A stretch of 64,000 bases of DNA. Origin: Cycas panzhihuaensis (lineage: Eukaryota > Cycadophyta). Shown in pieces: positions 1-9,311 of this stretch. Every line of letters starts with the position of its first letter. The first letter of the stretch is position 1. The notes beneath the pieces were generated by a model, which saw nothing but the letters and a program-made list of their open reading frames with translations, had not been told where the DNA came from and did no database searches. The position numbers and the translations under genes were made by a program. The stretch lies in the NCBI GenBank assembly GCA_023213395.1, contig CM041465.1, positions 15,748,001 to 15,812,000 of the forward strand, given 5' to 3'.

Positions 1-80
1 ATATAATGAAATAGTGTAGTAGAAGGAAGAAGAAGTGAGAATGGCTGTTTAAAGATAAAGGGAGCAACTTAGAGAAAAGT

Positions 81-208
81 CACCAACACTTGTGACAAAT
101 ATTAACCTGACACAGTAGGAATATGAGAAGCACTATGATAAAAATTGGCCACTAATACTTGTGGCAAATATTAACCTAACATGGTAGGAATATGAGAAGC
201 ATTATGAT
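81..208. repeat. Two-copy tandem duplication, 69-bp period
   Basis: A 59-bp segment at 81-139 recurs at 150-208 with several transitions; both begin cacYaayactt and end gaagcaYtatgat. The 10 bp between copies differs. No coding sequence is associated. Confidence 0.85.
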
Positions 209-871
209 TGTGATTACACTATGGATCACATTTTACAAATAAGTAAGTGATCAATATACAAGATTATAGGCCAATATAGAAGCCAACATCATTAGGTTTA
301 CACAACTTGAAACTCAAATGTAGGATACGTAATCAACCCAATAACCTCTAACTTGTTTCCAATATGTAGTTGAGGTTATTGAAGGGATGCTTAGGCTTCT
401 AGTAGAATTAAGTTGGCCTTCACCCATGATACCCGCAATTGTACTTGGTGATGAAATCCAAGTCATAACAGAGCCCAAGTACTCCCAATCCTCACCCAAT
501 TCACCAATGAACAGCTATATACCTCCTCTAAAGAGTGGTACATGAATATTCATGGCTATGATAGATATTAGATTGAGTATATTTTAATCTTATATTAAAG
601 TTTTAGTTTTCTTGGTTGGTTATCAGGATGATCCCTGATTGAGGCATGATGGTATGGCTAACCAAACCTCACCAATATTATGGTTTAGTCTAGTCCTAAC
701 TTGAAACCTACACCTCCTTTATGGCATGACATTATGCCAACCAAGGTATCTCAACCTTGGTGAGTATGTGAATAGGTATAAGATGGCGAAAAATAGCATA
801 CGTGATGTGTTCCTTTTAGGAGGAGTGAAAAGATTATCAAATTACGTCAAACATACATTTAACTAAAAATA
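209..871. other. Non-coding, nothing recognised
   Basis: AT-rich sequence with only short chance reading frames. I see no LTR ends, primer site, tandem repeat or conserved protein motif. Confidence 0.6.
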
Positions 872-951
872 GAATGCTTGCTTGGAGTGCTTTTGGAGTG
901 CTTGCTTGAAGTGTCTTTAGAGTGCTTGATTTGAGTGATTTTAGAGTGCTG
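872..951. repeat. 24-bp tandem array, 3.3 copies
   Basis: Three consecutive 24-bp units (872-895, 896-919, 920-943) plus a partial fourth. Each starts gaRtgcttg and contains a second gagtg or aagtg about 13 bp later, so the unit may itself be a 12-bp dimer. Confidence 0.85.
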
Positions 952-1100
952 AAATACAATGCTAATATGTGAGTGAGGACACCAAATATTGCTCTGATCC
1001 AAGTGCTTTTTTCTCACTTTTACAATGGGCTTTTAAGTCTTATAAAAAGAAGGAAGAAATTTTCTTCACTTTTTTTTTGTTAATACAAAAGAAAGTAGTC

Positions 1101-1480
1101 TTCACTAAATTAGCAATAACTTTCTCCCACATTGTCAAAATGGAGTGCTGGTTTTTGTGATGTAAACTAGACTCATAGCTTCATATTTAGGAAGTGGAAT
1201 CGGGTCCAAATGAGTTCTGGAAAGTTTTTAGAAGCCCTGCAAATTTAGGAAATTATATTTTTTTAGAATTCTTACTAAAAATAACTACTATTCACTAAAA
1301 CAACAATAACTTCCTCATACTACATCCAAATTAGGTGCTAATTTTTGTGCTAGACAGTAGACTCAGAGCCTCATCTTTAACAATTGGAATCACTTCAATT
1401 GGTGCTTTATAGTAGATTTTGTAGACCTGTGAAATTTAATAATCAAATTATATTTCTGCAGAAATTCCAACTTGTTAATA
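1101..1480. repeat. Diverged dimer, 190-bp period
   Basis: The segment starting ttcactaaa at 1101 is repeated from 1291. Shared landmarks in order are ttcactaaa, caataactt, gtgctRRtttttgtg, tagactcaKagc and gaatc. Divergence is high but the order and spacing hold over nearly the whole unit. It may be an old satellite dimer or a local duplication. Confidence 0.7.
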
Positions 1481-1941
1481 TCTTATTAACACATGATACC
1501 ATATGAAATTTCCATTATTTTTTTATCACTAGGATCCCAATATGGGGAAGGTGAGAGCATACAATGATGGATATTTTAAATGGCTTGAAATTAAAAAAAA
1601 AAAAGGGTAAAACCTCCCCTTAGAATCATTCTTCTAAATGCTAGAAAAATTTTGGCAACATTTCCCCTTGTTAAATGGACAAAAAAGGGGAAAGAAAAAG
1701 AAGAATAAGATAGCATGAATTGCCACCAAAGAATTAGAATCTTTGGGCCTTACAACTCCTTGTATTATGCTTCCAAACCTACTAAAGAGAAAGGGAAAGC
1801 AAAGAATATAAAATATGCTATGATAACAACTTAAAAATATTTTTAAATCTACTTTCACATTCTCCTTCACCACATGGATTATGGGGGAGAAGGAAGTGAT
1901 GGCTCCATTGCAAGTGTAAGTGAGTAATATGAAGGAAGCAA
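1481..1941. other. Possible copia leader, not decodable
   Basis: On the minus strand this lies just downstream of a copia-type LTR and primer site (1942-2240), so by position it should be leader and gag start of a second copia copy. A 106-codon minus frame at 1634-1954 runs from the primer site leftwards, but I recognise no gag motif in it. Confidence 0.4.
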
Positions 1942-1953
1942 GCTCTAATACCA
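1942..1953 (-). other. Copia primer-binding site (initiator-Met tRNA)
   Basis: The minus strand reads TGGTATTAGAGC, one transition from the conserved copia primer site TGGTATCAGAGC. It lies 2 bp from the LTR edge at 1956. Confidence 0.8.
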
Positions 1954-1955
1954 CA

Positions 1956-2240
1956 TGAAAAGAGTGGATCTATCCTTCATCTATATGCACTAAACACAAA
2001 AGTAAACATGGGAGTAAGAGAGACTTGAGAGAAAGAAAGTAGCTCTCACAAAATGGGGAGATAAGAATGAATCTCCTCCATTGAGCTTTTACTTTTATAT
2101 TGAGAGAGGAAGCATTAGAGTTAGGTGAAATGAAATTACACATAATGCACATGAAAGTGTATTTCACTTAAGTGATCTAATTTAAAGTTCACTTAAGACC
2201 TTTTTAAGAAATAATCAACTAATGCAATGACCTTGTGACA
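1956..2240 (-). repeat. Copia LTR, 285 bp, complete
   Basis: Bounded by TG (1956-1957) and CA (2239-2240). On its left is a primer-binding site and on its right a purine-rich tract (2245-2255, minus ggtggaaaagg), so it has internal-type sequence on both sides. On the minus strand a TATA-like atataaaag lies near 2092-2100, a sensible promoter position. It does not resemble the LTR-like sequence at 3940 that should be its partner, so it probably belongs to another copia family or to a recombinant. Confidence 0.7.
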
Positions 2241-2244
2241 TTAA

Positions 2245-3046
2245 CCTTTTCCACCAAGGAGTTGAACTCACCTCCATTGTCAGTTCTCAAACATTTGATT
2301 GACTCGTTAGTGCTCTTATCAACTAGAGCCTTGAACTACTTAAACACACTGAAAACTTCAGATTTCTTTTTAAAAAAATAGACCCATACCTTTCTAGAGC
2401 AATCATCTATAAATATAACAAAGTACAATGATCCTCCATAAGATATTGTAGGGGTTGGTCCCCACACATCTGAATATACATAATCTAGAACACCTTTACT
2501 AGTGTGACTCCCTACTTTAAACCTGAGTCTACATTGCTTTCCAAAAATACAATGTTTACAAAAATCCAAATATGAAAGTTGTAAGTTAGGAAGTGACTTA
2601 TGGTTCATCAGTACCTTAAGTCCTCTCTCACTGATGTTCCAAATTCTTTGATGCCATAACTGAGCTAGATTTTCTACAGTCTTTGATGCTATAACTACAT
2701 GGCTGACATCTATACTTCCTACTAAAATATAAAGGTTTCCTTTCTTTAAGGATTTCATAACAACTAAGGTTCCCTTTGACACCTTTAAGACTCCTTCATT
2801 ACCTGTGTACTTATAACCACCAGAATCTAGTTCACCCAAGAAAATTAGATTCTTTTTCAGATCAGGTACATGTCTAACTTCAGTTAATGTTCTCACTACA
2901 CCATCAAACATTTTAATTCTGATGATACCAATGCCCACTATCTTACAAGAAACTTCATTTCCCATAAACACATCACCACCATCAAGAGGTTGGTATGATA
3001 AGAACTAACTCTTGTGTAGACACATGTGATATAAAGCACATGAATC
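2245..3046 (-). pseudogene. Copia-I pol remnant: protease, pre-integrase, partial integrase
   Basis: Minus-strand frame. The protease active site D-S-C-A is at 3035-3046 (usual form D-S-G-A). One stop follows; then 2971-2336 is open for 211 codons. That stretch holds the protease end (VRHVPDLKKNLIFLG), the pre-integrase zinc region (WHQRIWN, where the second zinc His is Asn, then CKHC) and the integrase core start with its first catalytic Asp in YSDVWG. The second Asp region (RTDNGGEF) is at about 2260-2290 and then the frame ends. The catalytic Glu, RT and RNase H are absent, so it cannot function. Confidence 0.85.
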
Positions 3047-3177
3047 TAAAACCAATCATGGTGATACTGGGAAACATTATAAGTAACCAAGATATCATCA
3101 TACGTACCTTGATTCGACTCCACCTGATTAGCCTCCTTAGCAGGATCTTCCTTTTTCTAGAACTCCTTCCTTTTGCG

Positions 3178-3863
3178 GTAATCCTTCTTGAGGTGACCTG
3201 TCTTATTACAGTGCCAATATCTAAGCTTACTCTTCTTGTGTTTTTACTTTGAACTTGATGTATCCCTGGATCTCTATCCTCTCTCAATTGTTCTACCCCT
3301 TACTGTCATAGCTTCTGGTGTGGAGGTTTCAAGACTAGACTTCCTCCTCACTTCTTCCATTAGCAAAGCACTCACAACAAAATCATAATCTAATTCATCT
3401 ATAGTGCTAAAACTAATTAAGGTGATAATATTATCCCAGGATTTTGGTAATAAACATAACAAGGTAACAACCTTGTTCTCATCCTTAATTATGACATCAA
3501 TACTAGCCAACTAACAAATAAGAGTATTGAAAACATTTAAATGGTCATCAATTTTTGTACTTTCTTTCATTTGTAATGAGTACAACTGCCTCTTCAAGTA
3601 GATTCAGTTCATCACTAATTTGGTCATATATAAGCCTTCTGACTGGGTCCATAATCCTACTACTGTCTGCTCCCCTGCGTTGTTGAATAGAACTTTATCT
3701 GTTAAGCATAATTGTATTGAGCTAAGAGCCCTTTTGTCTAGACCATCCCATTCGTCATCGTCCATCCCTACAAGTTTCCTCGATTTGCATATTTCTAGAA
3801 CTCAAAGTTATTCTTGCCATTGAATTTCTCTACCTTGAACTTTACATTCGTTAGTTTTTCCAT
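3178..3863 (-). pseudogene. Copia-I gag remnant with zinc knuckle
   Basis: The ATG at 3861-3863 opens with MEKLTNVKFKVEKFNG, typical of copia gag, 60 bp inside the primer site. Several stops and frameshifts follow. A clean segment at 3510-3274 matches the gag UBN2-type region (LLCLLPKSWDN, then VVSALLMEEVRRKSS). The zinc knuckle at 3178-3219 reads YWHCNKTGHLKKDY: spacing is correct but the first and last Cys are Tyr, as G-to-A change would produce. Confidence 0.85.
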
Positions 3864-3922
3864 TTGGTGTAGAAAAAAGTTGACACCAAAACCTTCACAA
3901 ACTCGCTATAAAAATAAAAGTG

Positions 3923-3934
3923 GCTTTGATATCA
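3923..3934 (-). other. Copia-I primer-binding site
   Basis: The minus strand reads TGATATCAAAGC, two G-to-A changes from the copia consensus TGGTATCAGAGC. It sits between the gag start (3863) and the LTR edge (about 3940). Confidence 0.75.
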
Positions 3935-3939
3935 CTTAT

Positions 3940-4396
3940 TGAGAAGATAAGTTTCCAATAACTTAAAACTACCACCAAGATCTAAACTATTTTGCAACTA
4001 GTTATAGGAATCGAAACTAAAATTTAACATGCAAGTTATTAAACCAGAGATACTATAATAAAATGAATAAAAAAGCCAAGCATCACATATACACCTAATA
4101 TAATATGGTAAAATCCTAATAATGTACTAGGGAAACATTCATATAGGAAATGTATCAATCTTTATTATCAAGAATGGAGAAATGTACACAATCTATAGCA
4201 AAATGCTCACAACAAAAATAACTAGTTGTCCAACTCCTCACAACATATCCAATACATTGAACACCATCAACATAATGAAAAAACACCCTAAGTTGGACTA
4301 CATGATAGAGTCATACAAGGCACAAATCTCGACCATAGAATCTAGGGTATTTTGATCGAACAACCCTGATTCTCTTTACAATTTAGATGATTTTCA
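3940..4396 (-). repeat. Probable Copia-I 5' LTR
   Basis: It starts at TG (3940-3941) beside the primer site. CA at 4395-4396 gives weak TGARAA inverted ends, but I have no second copy to confirm the limit. It does not match the LTR at 1956-2240. Confidence 0.45.
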
Positions 4397-4535
4397 GTGC
4401 CAGCTTTTTGGGTTGGGGGCTATCACCCCTAAACCCCCTCTTTACGGAGGACGTTCCATACCCTCCATACCCCCCTATCCAAGGGGGGCTCTTCCCCCCT
4501 TGGAACCTCCCGTGGAAGTTTGGGGGGAAATCGTG
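4395..4535. other. C-rich block with perfect hairpin
   Basis: A GC-rich island in AT-rich DNA, with runs of C and G (tacccccctat, tttggggggaa). At 4479-4503 CCAAGGGGGG and CCCCCCTTGG form a perfect 10-bp stem with loop ctctt. Long frames cross it but their Pro-rich product looks like low-complexity read-through. It lies at the junction of Copia-I and Gypsy-A and may be a small repeat of its own. Confidence 0.7.
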
Positions 4536-4559
4536 TTACCAACCTATCAAAATTTTAGC

Positions 4560-5670
4560 CTCCAAAACATTGTTGTCACATTATCTAACAAGAGAAGCCA
4601 TACTTCTAAGGTAGCTAGTCACTTTAGTATAGAGAAGACTTTAACAAACTTGAGAAGATATTTTGTATGGCTAAAGATGCCAAATGATGTAAGAAAATAT
4701 GTAAAAGGATGTGTAATGTGTAATACTTTTAAGCTTTCTTCTAGAAAATTAGGATTGTATACACCACTTACTATTCCCACTAGGCCTTGGGAAAGTATCT
4801 CCATTGATTTCTTAGGGGGACTTCCCATGACTAGGAAGGGACATAACTATCTCTTTCTTATTGTAGATAGATTTAACAAGATGATATATTTAATACCTTG
4901 TAAAAGGACAATCACAAGAAAATAGATAGCTGAGTTGTTCTTTGAGCATGTATGGAAGAATTTTAGCTTACCTTCTTCCATTACTTCAGATCGAGACACT
5001 CAGTTCCTTTCATCATTTTGGAAGATACTATGGGAGATGATGGACACCAAATTGAAGAGGAGTACAAGTTTCCATCCTCAAATAGATAGACAAACCAAAG
5101 TAGTAAACAGAACTTTAGTACATTTATTGAGGGGATACAATTCCACGCATCTAAAGACTTGGGATGAATAATTGGCTTTTCTATAATTTGTATTTAATAA
5201 AACAATACATGCATCACACTCTAAAGCATCTTTTGAAGTTTGTTTGGGATACTTGCCTTAAATTCCATTTTACTTAGAGTTTTCCATACAAGCTAAGGAA
5301 GGATCTGCCAAAGATAAGGAGGGGCATGACAAGGTTTTAAGATACTTGGAGAAGATCCAGATAGTCCACAAAGAAGTACATGATCAACTTCTAAGGACTC
5401 AGCAAAAGTAAAAGGAAAGACATGATAAGCATAGGTAAGAGTGTACTTTTCAAGAAGGAGATTTAGTATGATTATACTTGAGTAAGGAGAGGTTAAAAGG
5501 AGAAGGCAAGAAACTCAAACCTATAAGGTATAGACCATTTAAGATTTTGAGAAAAGTAGGTGGTAATGCTTTCCAACTTGATCTTCTACGTTATATACAA
5601 ATATATTCAGTAGTAAATGTTGAATATTTAAAACTCTTTGAGCCCTCCATGCTAGATGAGGAGGACTAGT
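4560..5670 (+). pseudogene. Gypsy-A integrase remnant
   Basis: One reading frame throughout, broken by several in-frame stops. The zinc region has His-x5-His (HTSKVASH) and CVMC. The core has its first Asp in ISIDFLGG and second in SDRDTQF; the third catalytic position reads DRQTKVVNR where a Glu is expected before VVNR, so it is Lys here. The tail (5478-5669) carries LKPIRYRPFKIL and YSVVNVEYLKLFEP, the usual post-core module. The stop at 4923 fits a Gln codon turned to TAG. I did not find a convincing chromodomain after 5670. Confidence 0.9.
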
Positions 5671-6227
5671 TCACTTTACCTTCAGTTGATGACTTGTATT
5701 TGGAAAGTGAGGAGCCTCTCAAGGAGGATTGTATCTTAGAGAGAAAATCCACCAAAACAAGACATAAGACACATGAATCTTTTAGGATTGGAGTAGCAGG
5801 ATAGTTGCCTAGTAAGGCTAAGTGGTTTAGTAGGCAACAAGGAGAACAACATTTCCTCCATATTTAATTCTAAGCTAAATAAGAGTTGGTTATTTTCCAA
5901 GGAAGGGAAGCCATGATCCAGGAGGATCTACCATATGTCTATAAGAGGTAGAAAATGCTAAGCATTGATACAAATGAAAGAAATAGGACCAAATGGTGTT
6001 AAACTAATATAAATTTTTATGGAAATAAAGAAGACACATCCCACTACATGTGTACAAAAGGTGGGGTTCAAAAAATATCATTTGATTAAATGGCAAGCCT
6101 TGTTTTGCAGAAAATAACTCCCATAACCAATAGAAAAATAATAAATATATACTATTATTAAATCAATGAAAATAGAGACAAATGATATCTAAATAAGATA
6201 AACTTTTGAGAAACTAAAGGGGACATT
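5671..6227 (+). other. Gypsy-A 3' untranslated region and polypurine tract
   Basis: Sequence between the integrase tail and the 3' LTR with no open frame. It ends in gagaaactaaagggga (6208-6223), a plausible polypurine tract, four bases before the LTR. Confidence 0.6.
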
Positions 6228-6782
6228 TGTACCTATATGTGTACCAAATTTGAGCCAAATTAGAGTTTGTTAGCCCTAGTTACCAAGCCACAAAGTTTTA
6301 GAATTGCATGAATGCCACTTGGATAACATGCATTCTAGTTGTTAGTGGTTGTACTTATATGATTGCCACTTGTTAAGTATGAATTTTAGGTTTCTTTCTA
6401 TAAATTGAACCCTCTTGAGCTCATTTACTTTGTTAGAGACTTGGTTCTTGGGATCATCATTAAGGAATCACTTGGAGGATTTTTAGAAACTATAGAGGAA
6501 GCAATTTGACACTTCAAGCATGCATTGTGGAGAGTGCGAGCTTCATTGAAGGAGTCTTGGGAAGTTGGAGGCCCCTTTGTGGTATACTTGTATTATTTAT
6601 TCCTTGTAACTTGCCCGTTCTTTGGTAGTTATTTTCTCCACCATTAAATGGAGGTTTTTCTAGTTTAATAAAAGTATTACTCTTCTTACCTTGGAGCAAT
6701 GACAAGTATGAATGATTTAGTGTAGAATTTCCTTTTATGGGCTCATTCTTGTATTGATATTATTGGGAATTTTGCACTAACA
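6228..6782 (+). repeat. Gypsy-A 3' LTR, about 555 bp
   Basis: Begins TGTAcc directly after the purine tract and ends ctaACA, giving TGT/ACA inverted ends. There is no partner copy in the window, so limits rest on the ends and the tract only. Confidence 0.6.
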
Positions 6783-6842
6783 CCCTAGGATCTCAAGGAG
6801 AAAGGTTGGTAATTGATTTCTTTACCAATCATGCTCTACTTT

Positions 6843-7271
6843 GGGATCAATGACAATTTGCTTGCGATGCTGGCCTGAACCATGATTTGCTTATGATCTT
6901 AGCCCCAATCATAATCTACTTGAGATCTCAGCCTGAACCATGATCTACTAACAATCTTGGACCTAGTCCTAATATTCTCATAATCTTAGCCCCAACCTTG
7001 ATCTACTTGTGATCTTATCCCAAATCACGATTAGTTCATGATCTCAGCCTGAACCATAGTTTGCTCGTGATCTCAACCCTAACCCTGATCTACTCATGAT
7101 CTCAACTTATATCAAAATATACTCATGACCTTGAGATGAACTATGATCTACTTGTGATCCATCTCGAACTACAATCTACTCATAATAGCATTCTAAATCA
7201 CGACTTACTCACGATCTTGGTTTGAGCTATAATTTGCTTACTGTTTTGAGCACTAATCATAATATGTTTGT
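6843..7271. repeat. 29-bp minisatellite, about 14 degenerate copies
   Basis: Head-to-tail units, nearly all exactly 29 bp, with consensus close to cctgaaccatgatctactca then tgatctcag. The period holds across about 430 bp although copies differ at many sites, mainly transitions. No spacers separate the units. It begins about 60 bp beyond the Gypsy-A LTR. Confidence 0.9.
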
Positions 7272-8110
7272 ATCCAAAATTTAGAGTCTTTTACAAAAGT
7301 GTATTATTGAACTCTATAAGTAACACATGAAAAATAAATCCATTAACATTTAGATATTGATTTCCACTCATAAAAAAAAGTGAATTTTAATCAAATATTA
7401 AAGAAATTAAATCAAACATATGAGTAGTTACATGTTTATATCATGATTTATATCAAGTATTTGATAAAATAGTGATATTAATTGAGTATTAATAAATTAC
7501 ATAAAATAATTAAAAATTATATAAAAAATAATATAGTTATGCAATATATTTGATAAATAATTTGATGTTTATTAAATTAAAGTAACAAATTTGAAGTATT
7601 ATAAAGGAAAATTACAAATGAAATCATGTACCTTGACTTACTTAGTCATGATGAGAAGCTCGACTTCGAACAAGATTTTTGTAGGTTGAAATAGCATCCA
7701 ATTAGCTTGAGTGACTAGTCATAGCATCCATGTTTGAATTAGGAATCTACTATATCTTCCAGAATTGAATTTGGACTCTGTATGATAAAGTTATTAAAAA
7801 AAAAACATAGGTACCCCCTTTTTGTAAAAAAAAAAAAAAAAAAAAAAATTGAAATAGGGGTTAAGCCCCTTTCAAATTTGGATTGAGGTCATATAGGAGG
7901 TTGATGTGGCTAGGGGGTTGGCAGGTAGGGGGTAAGTACATGGTGGACCCAAAAGCAGGTTATAATATAATTTGATCAAATTTAAACAATAGAAAAAATA
8001 AAATATTAATAGTGAGCAGACCCAAAAAAGTATTTAAACAAATTTTAATGTTTTTACAAATGTAAAAATATTTCATGAAATTGGAGAGGATTTGGCATCT
8101 GCATATTTAT
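7272..8110. other. AT-rich, no gene; poly(A) run
   Basis: Very AT-rich and without recognisable protein motif. A run of 23 A lies at 7826-7848, followed by a short palindrome aggggttaagcccct. A poly(A) run can mark a retroposed end, but I see no source sequence. Confidence 0.6.
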
Positions 8111-8131
8111 AAACCCTAATTTTTAGGGTTT
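8111..8131. other. Telo-box inverted repeat
   Basis: AAACCCTAA (8111-8119) and TTAGGGTTT (8123-8131) form a perfect 9-bp inverted repeat with a 3-nt loop. AAACCCTAA is the plant telo-box seen in some promoters and matches the telomere unit; two inverted units do not make a telomere. Confidence 0.6.
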
Positions 8132-9300
8132 TATCTCATTTTTCCCTTTGTTTGTGTGCAGGGTGATTATAGAGATAAAGAAGAAAAATGGGTTTTCCAA
8201 GGGTGGCAATGATACTCTACCATAATCAAAACTAAGATTTCTATGAAGGCTCTTGGAAGAAGGAGAGTTACATTTTGACAAATAAAATAAGGCGTAGATG
8301 TTGTTTGTTAATGAAGATGAGGTTGGAGATAGTCTGATCGTAGATTGACCATCATTCAAAACCAAAGAGCTCTCTAAGAGTCTACGTTTCTTGTCCTGCT
8401 TAAAAAGGGATTTATGTCTCAAAAAAATGTCAAGATTTACTGGATCAATGGCAGAGCTACAGATATAAAGAAGAAAAATAGCTAAAGGTAAAGAAGGGTA
8501 ATGGATGCTAAAAAAATAGATAAGAGCAATGATCAATAATGGCAGAAAAGTGTCAAGCTAGTAGCCACGTTATTATCAGGCTAACTCCACTTTCTCAAGT
8601 AGTTCTAGCTTCCTTGACTGAAGATTACAACTCATAAGCAACATGCCATACAACCTTTCCATCACCATAGCAATAACTAAACAATCAGAGGAGATAGATA
8701 TGCCAATAATTGTAGAAGTAACTTTCTAAGATTTTGTGGTAATTTCTCAAATGGATTTTATTTTTTATTATTTTTAAAAAATTTTCATATGTGTGTGTCC
8801 TTATTCTTCTTCGTATTGTAGGATTTTAATGCTTCATTTTAGGAATCACAATGAACTATTCTGGAGGTTAAGCCTTGGCTGGTATTTTAGCTGCCTACTA
8901 CTATGAAATCCTTCTTCAAATCAAATGTAGAGTAAAGGGAGAAAATGGAGTAGCCTTGTTATCTGGTAGGGTTAGCATATAGATGAGGGACATATAATTA
9001 AGCCATGGCAAGCAACTGTAACATGGTTTTTGATGCCCTTATACCTGTTTAATTACTATAAATATTCTAGTCTTACTTAAACCTTGAAAGATGTACAATT
9101 TTGTTTATATAATAATAAAACTTTTGAGTACTTTTTGATTCTAATAAAGTATATATTCTAATTTTATTTGTTTTAGAATTTTTTTTGTAAAAAATAACTT
9201 ATATGAGAGGGTTTTATAAAAATATGTTACTATTTCTTCTTTAGATTTATATTTAAAGAAAATTTTGAATCCTGTGATATCCTACTGATTAGATACCCTA
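8132..9300. other. Unrecognised segment, no supported gene
   Basis: A 137-codon minus frame covers 8123-8536 but has no family resemblance I can name and contains phenylalanine and serine runs. A plus-strand stretch near 8740-8830 has GT...AG borders (ending gtattgtag) but no convincing exon on either side. It could be remnants of a host gene; I cannot support a call. Confidence 0.3.
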
Positions 9301-9311
9301 CTCTAATACCA
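9300..9311 (-). other. Possible copia primer site remnant
   Basis: The minus strand reads TGGTATTAGAGT, two changes from the copia primer site. It is followed on the plus strand by tgttatagag, which could be an LTR edge at 9312. There is no second LTR or gag, so this rests on position and similarity alone. Confidence 0.4.

Larger units (their letters stand above)
1956..4396 (-). mobile_element. Copia-I: truncated Ty1/copia element
   Basis: Order on the minus strand: probable 5' LTR (about 4396-3940), primer site (3934-3923), gag from 3863, zinc knuckle, protease, integrase cut short near 2260, purine tract, LTR 2240-1956. The second half of integrase and all RT and RNase H are gone: integrase reads up to the NGGEF region and then passes directly to the purine tract. 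Remaining domains resemble the Tnt1-like copia group. The outer 5' LTR limit is uncertain. Confidence 0.75.
4540..6782 (+). mobile_element. Gypsy-A: 5'-truncated Ty3/gypsy (chromovirus type)
   Basis: Only integrase, its C-terminal tail, a 3' untranslated stretch and the 3' LTR remain. Gag, protease, RT and RNase H are missing upstream of about 4560. The integrase wording (CVMCNT, then PTRPWESISIDFLGGLP) is that of plant chromoviruses. A purine-rich tract (6208-6223) precedes the LTR. Confidence 0.8.

Noticed and set aside
1634-1954. 106-codon minus frame as a copia gag
   Set aside because: The position is right but the sequence lacks the copia gag motifs seen in Copia-I and Copia-III; kept only as possible leader.
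4387-4614. Pro-rich plus-strand frames across the C-rich island
   Set aside because: They arise from C runs in the hairpin block. Only the part of the other frame after about 4560 is real integrase.
6843-7271. 29-bp repeats as a CRISPR array
   Set aside because: Units are head to tail without spacers, diverged from each other, and lie in a plant retrotransposon setting.
8123-8536. 137-codon minus-strand frame as a gene
   Set aside because: Low-complexity Phe/Ser/Leu composition, no recognisable domain and no partner exon. Length alone is not enough in AT-rich DNA.
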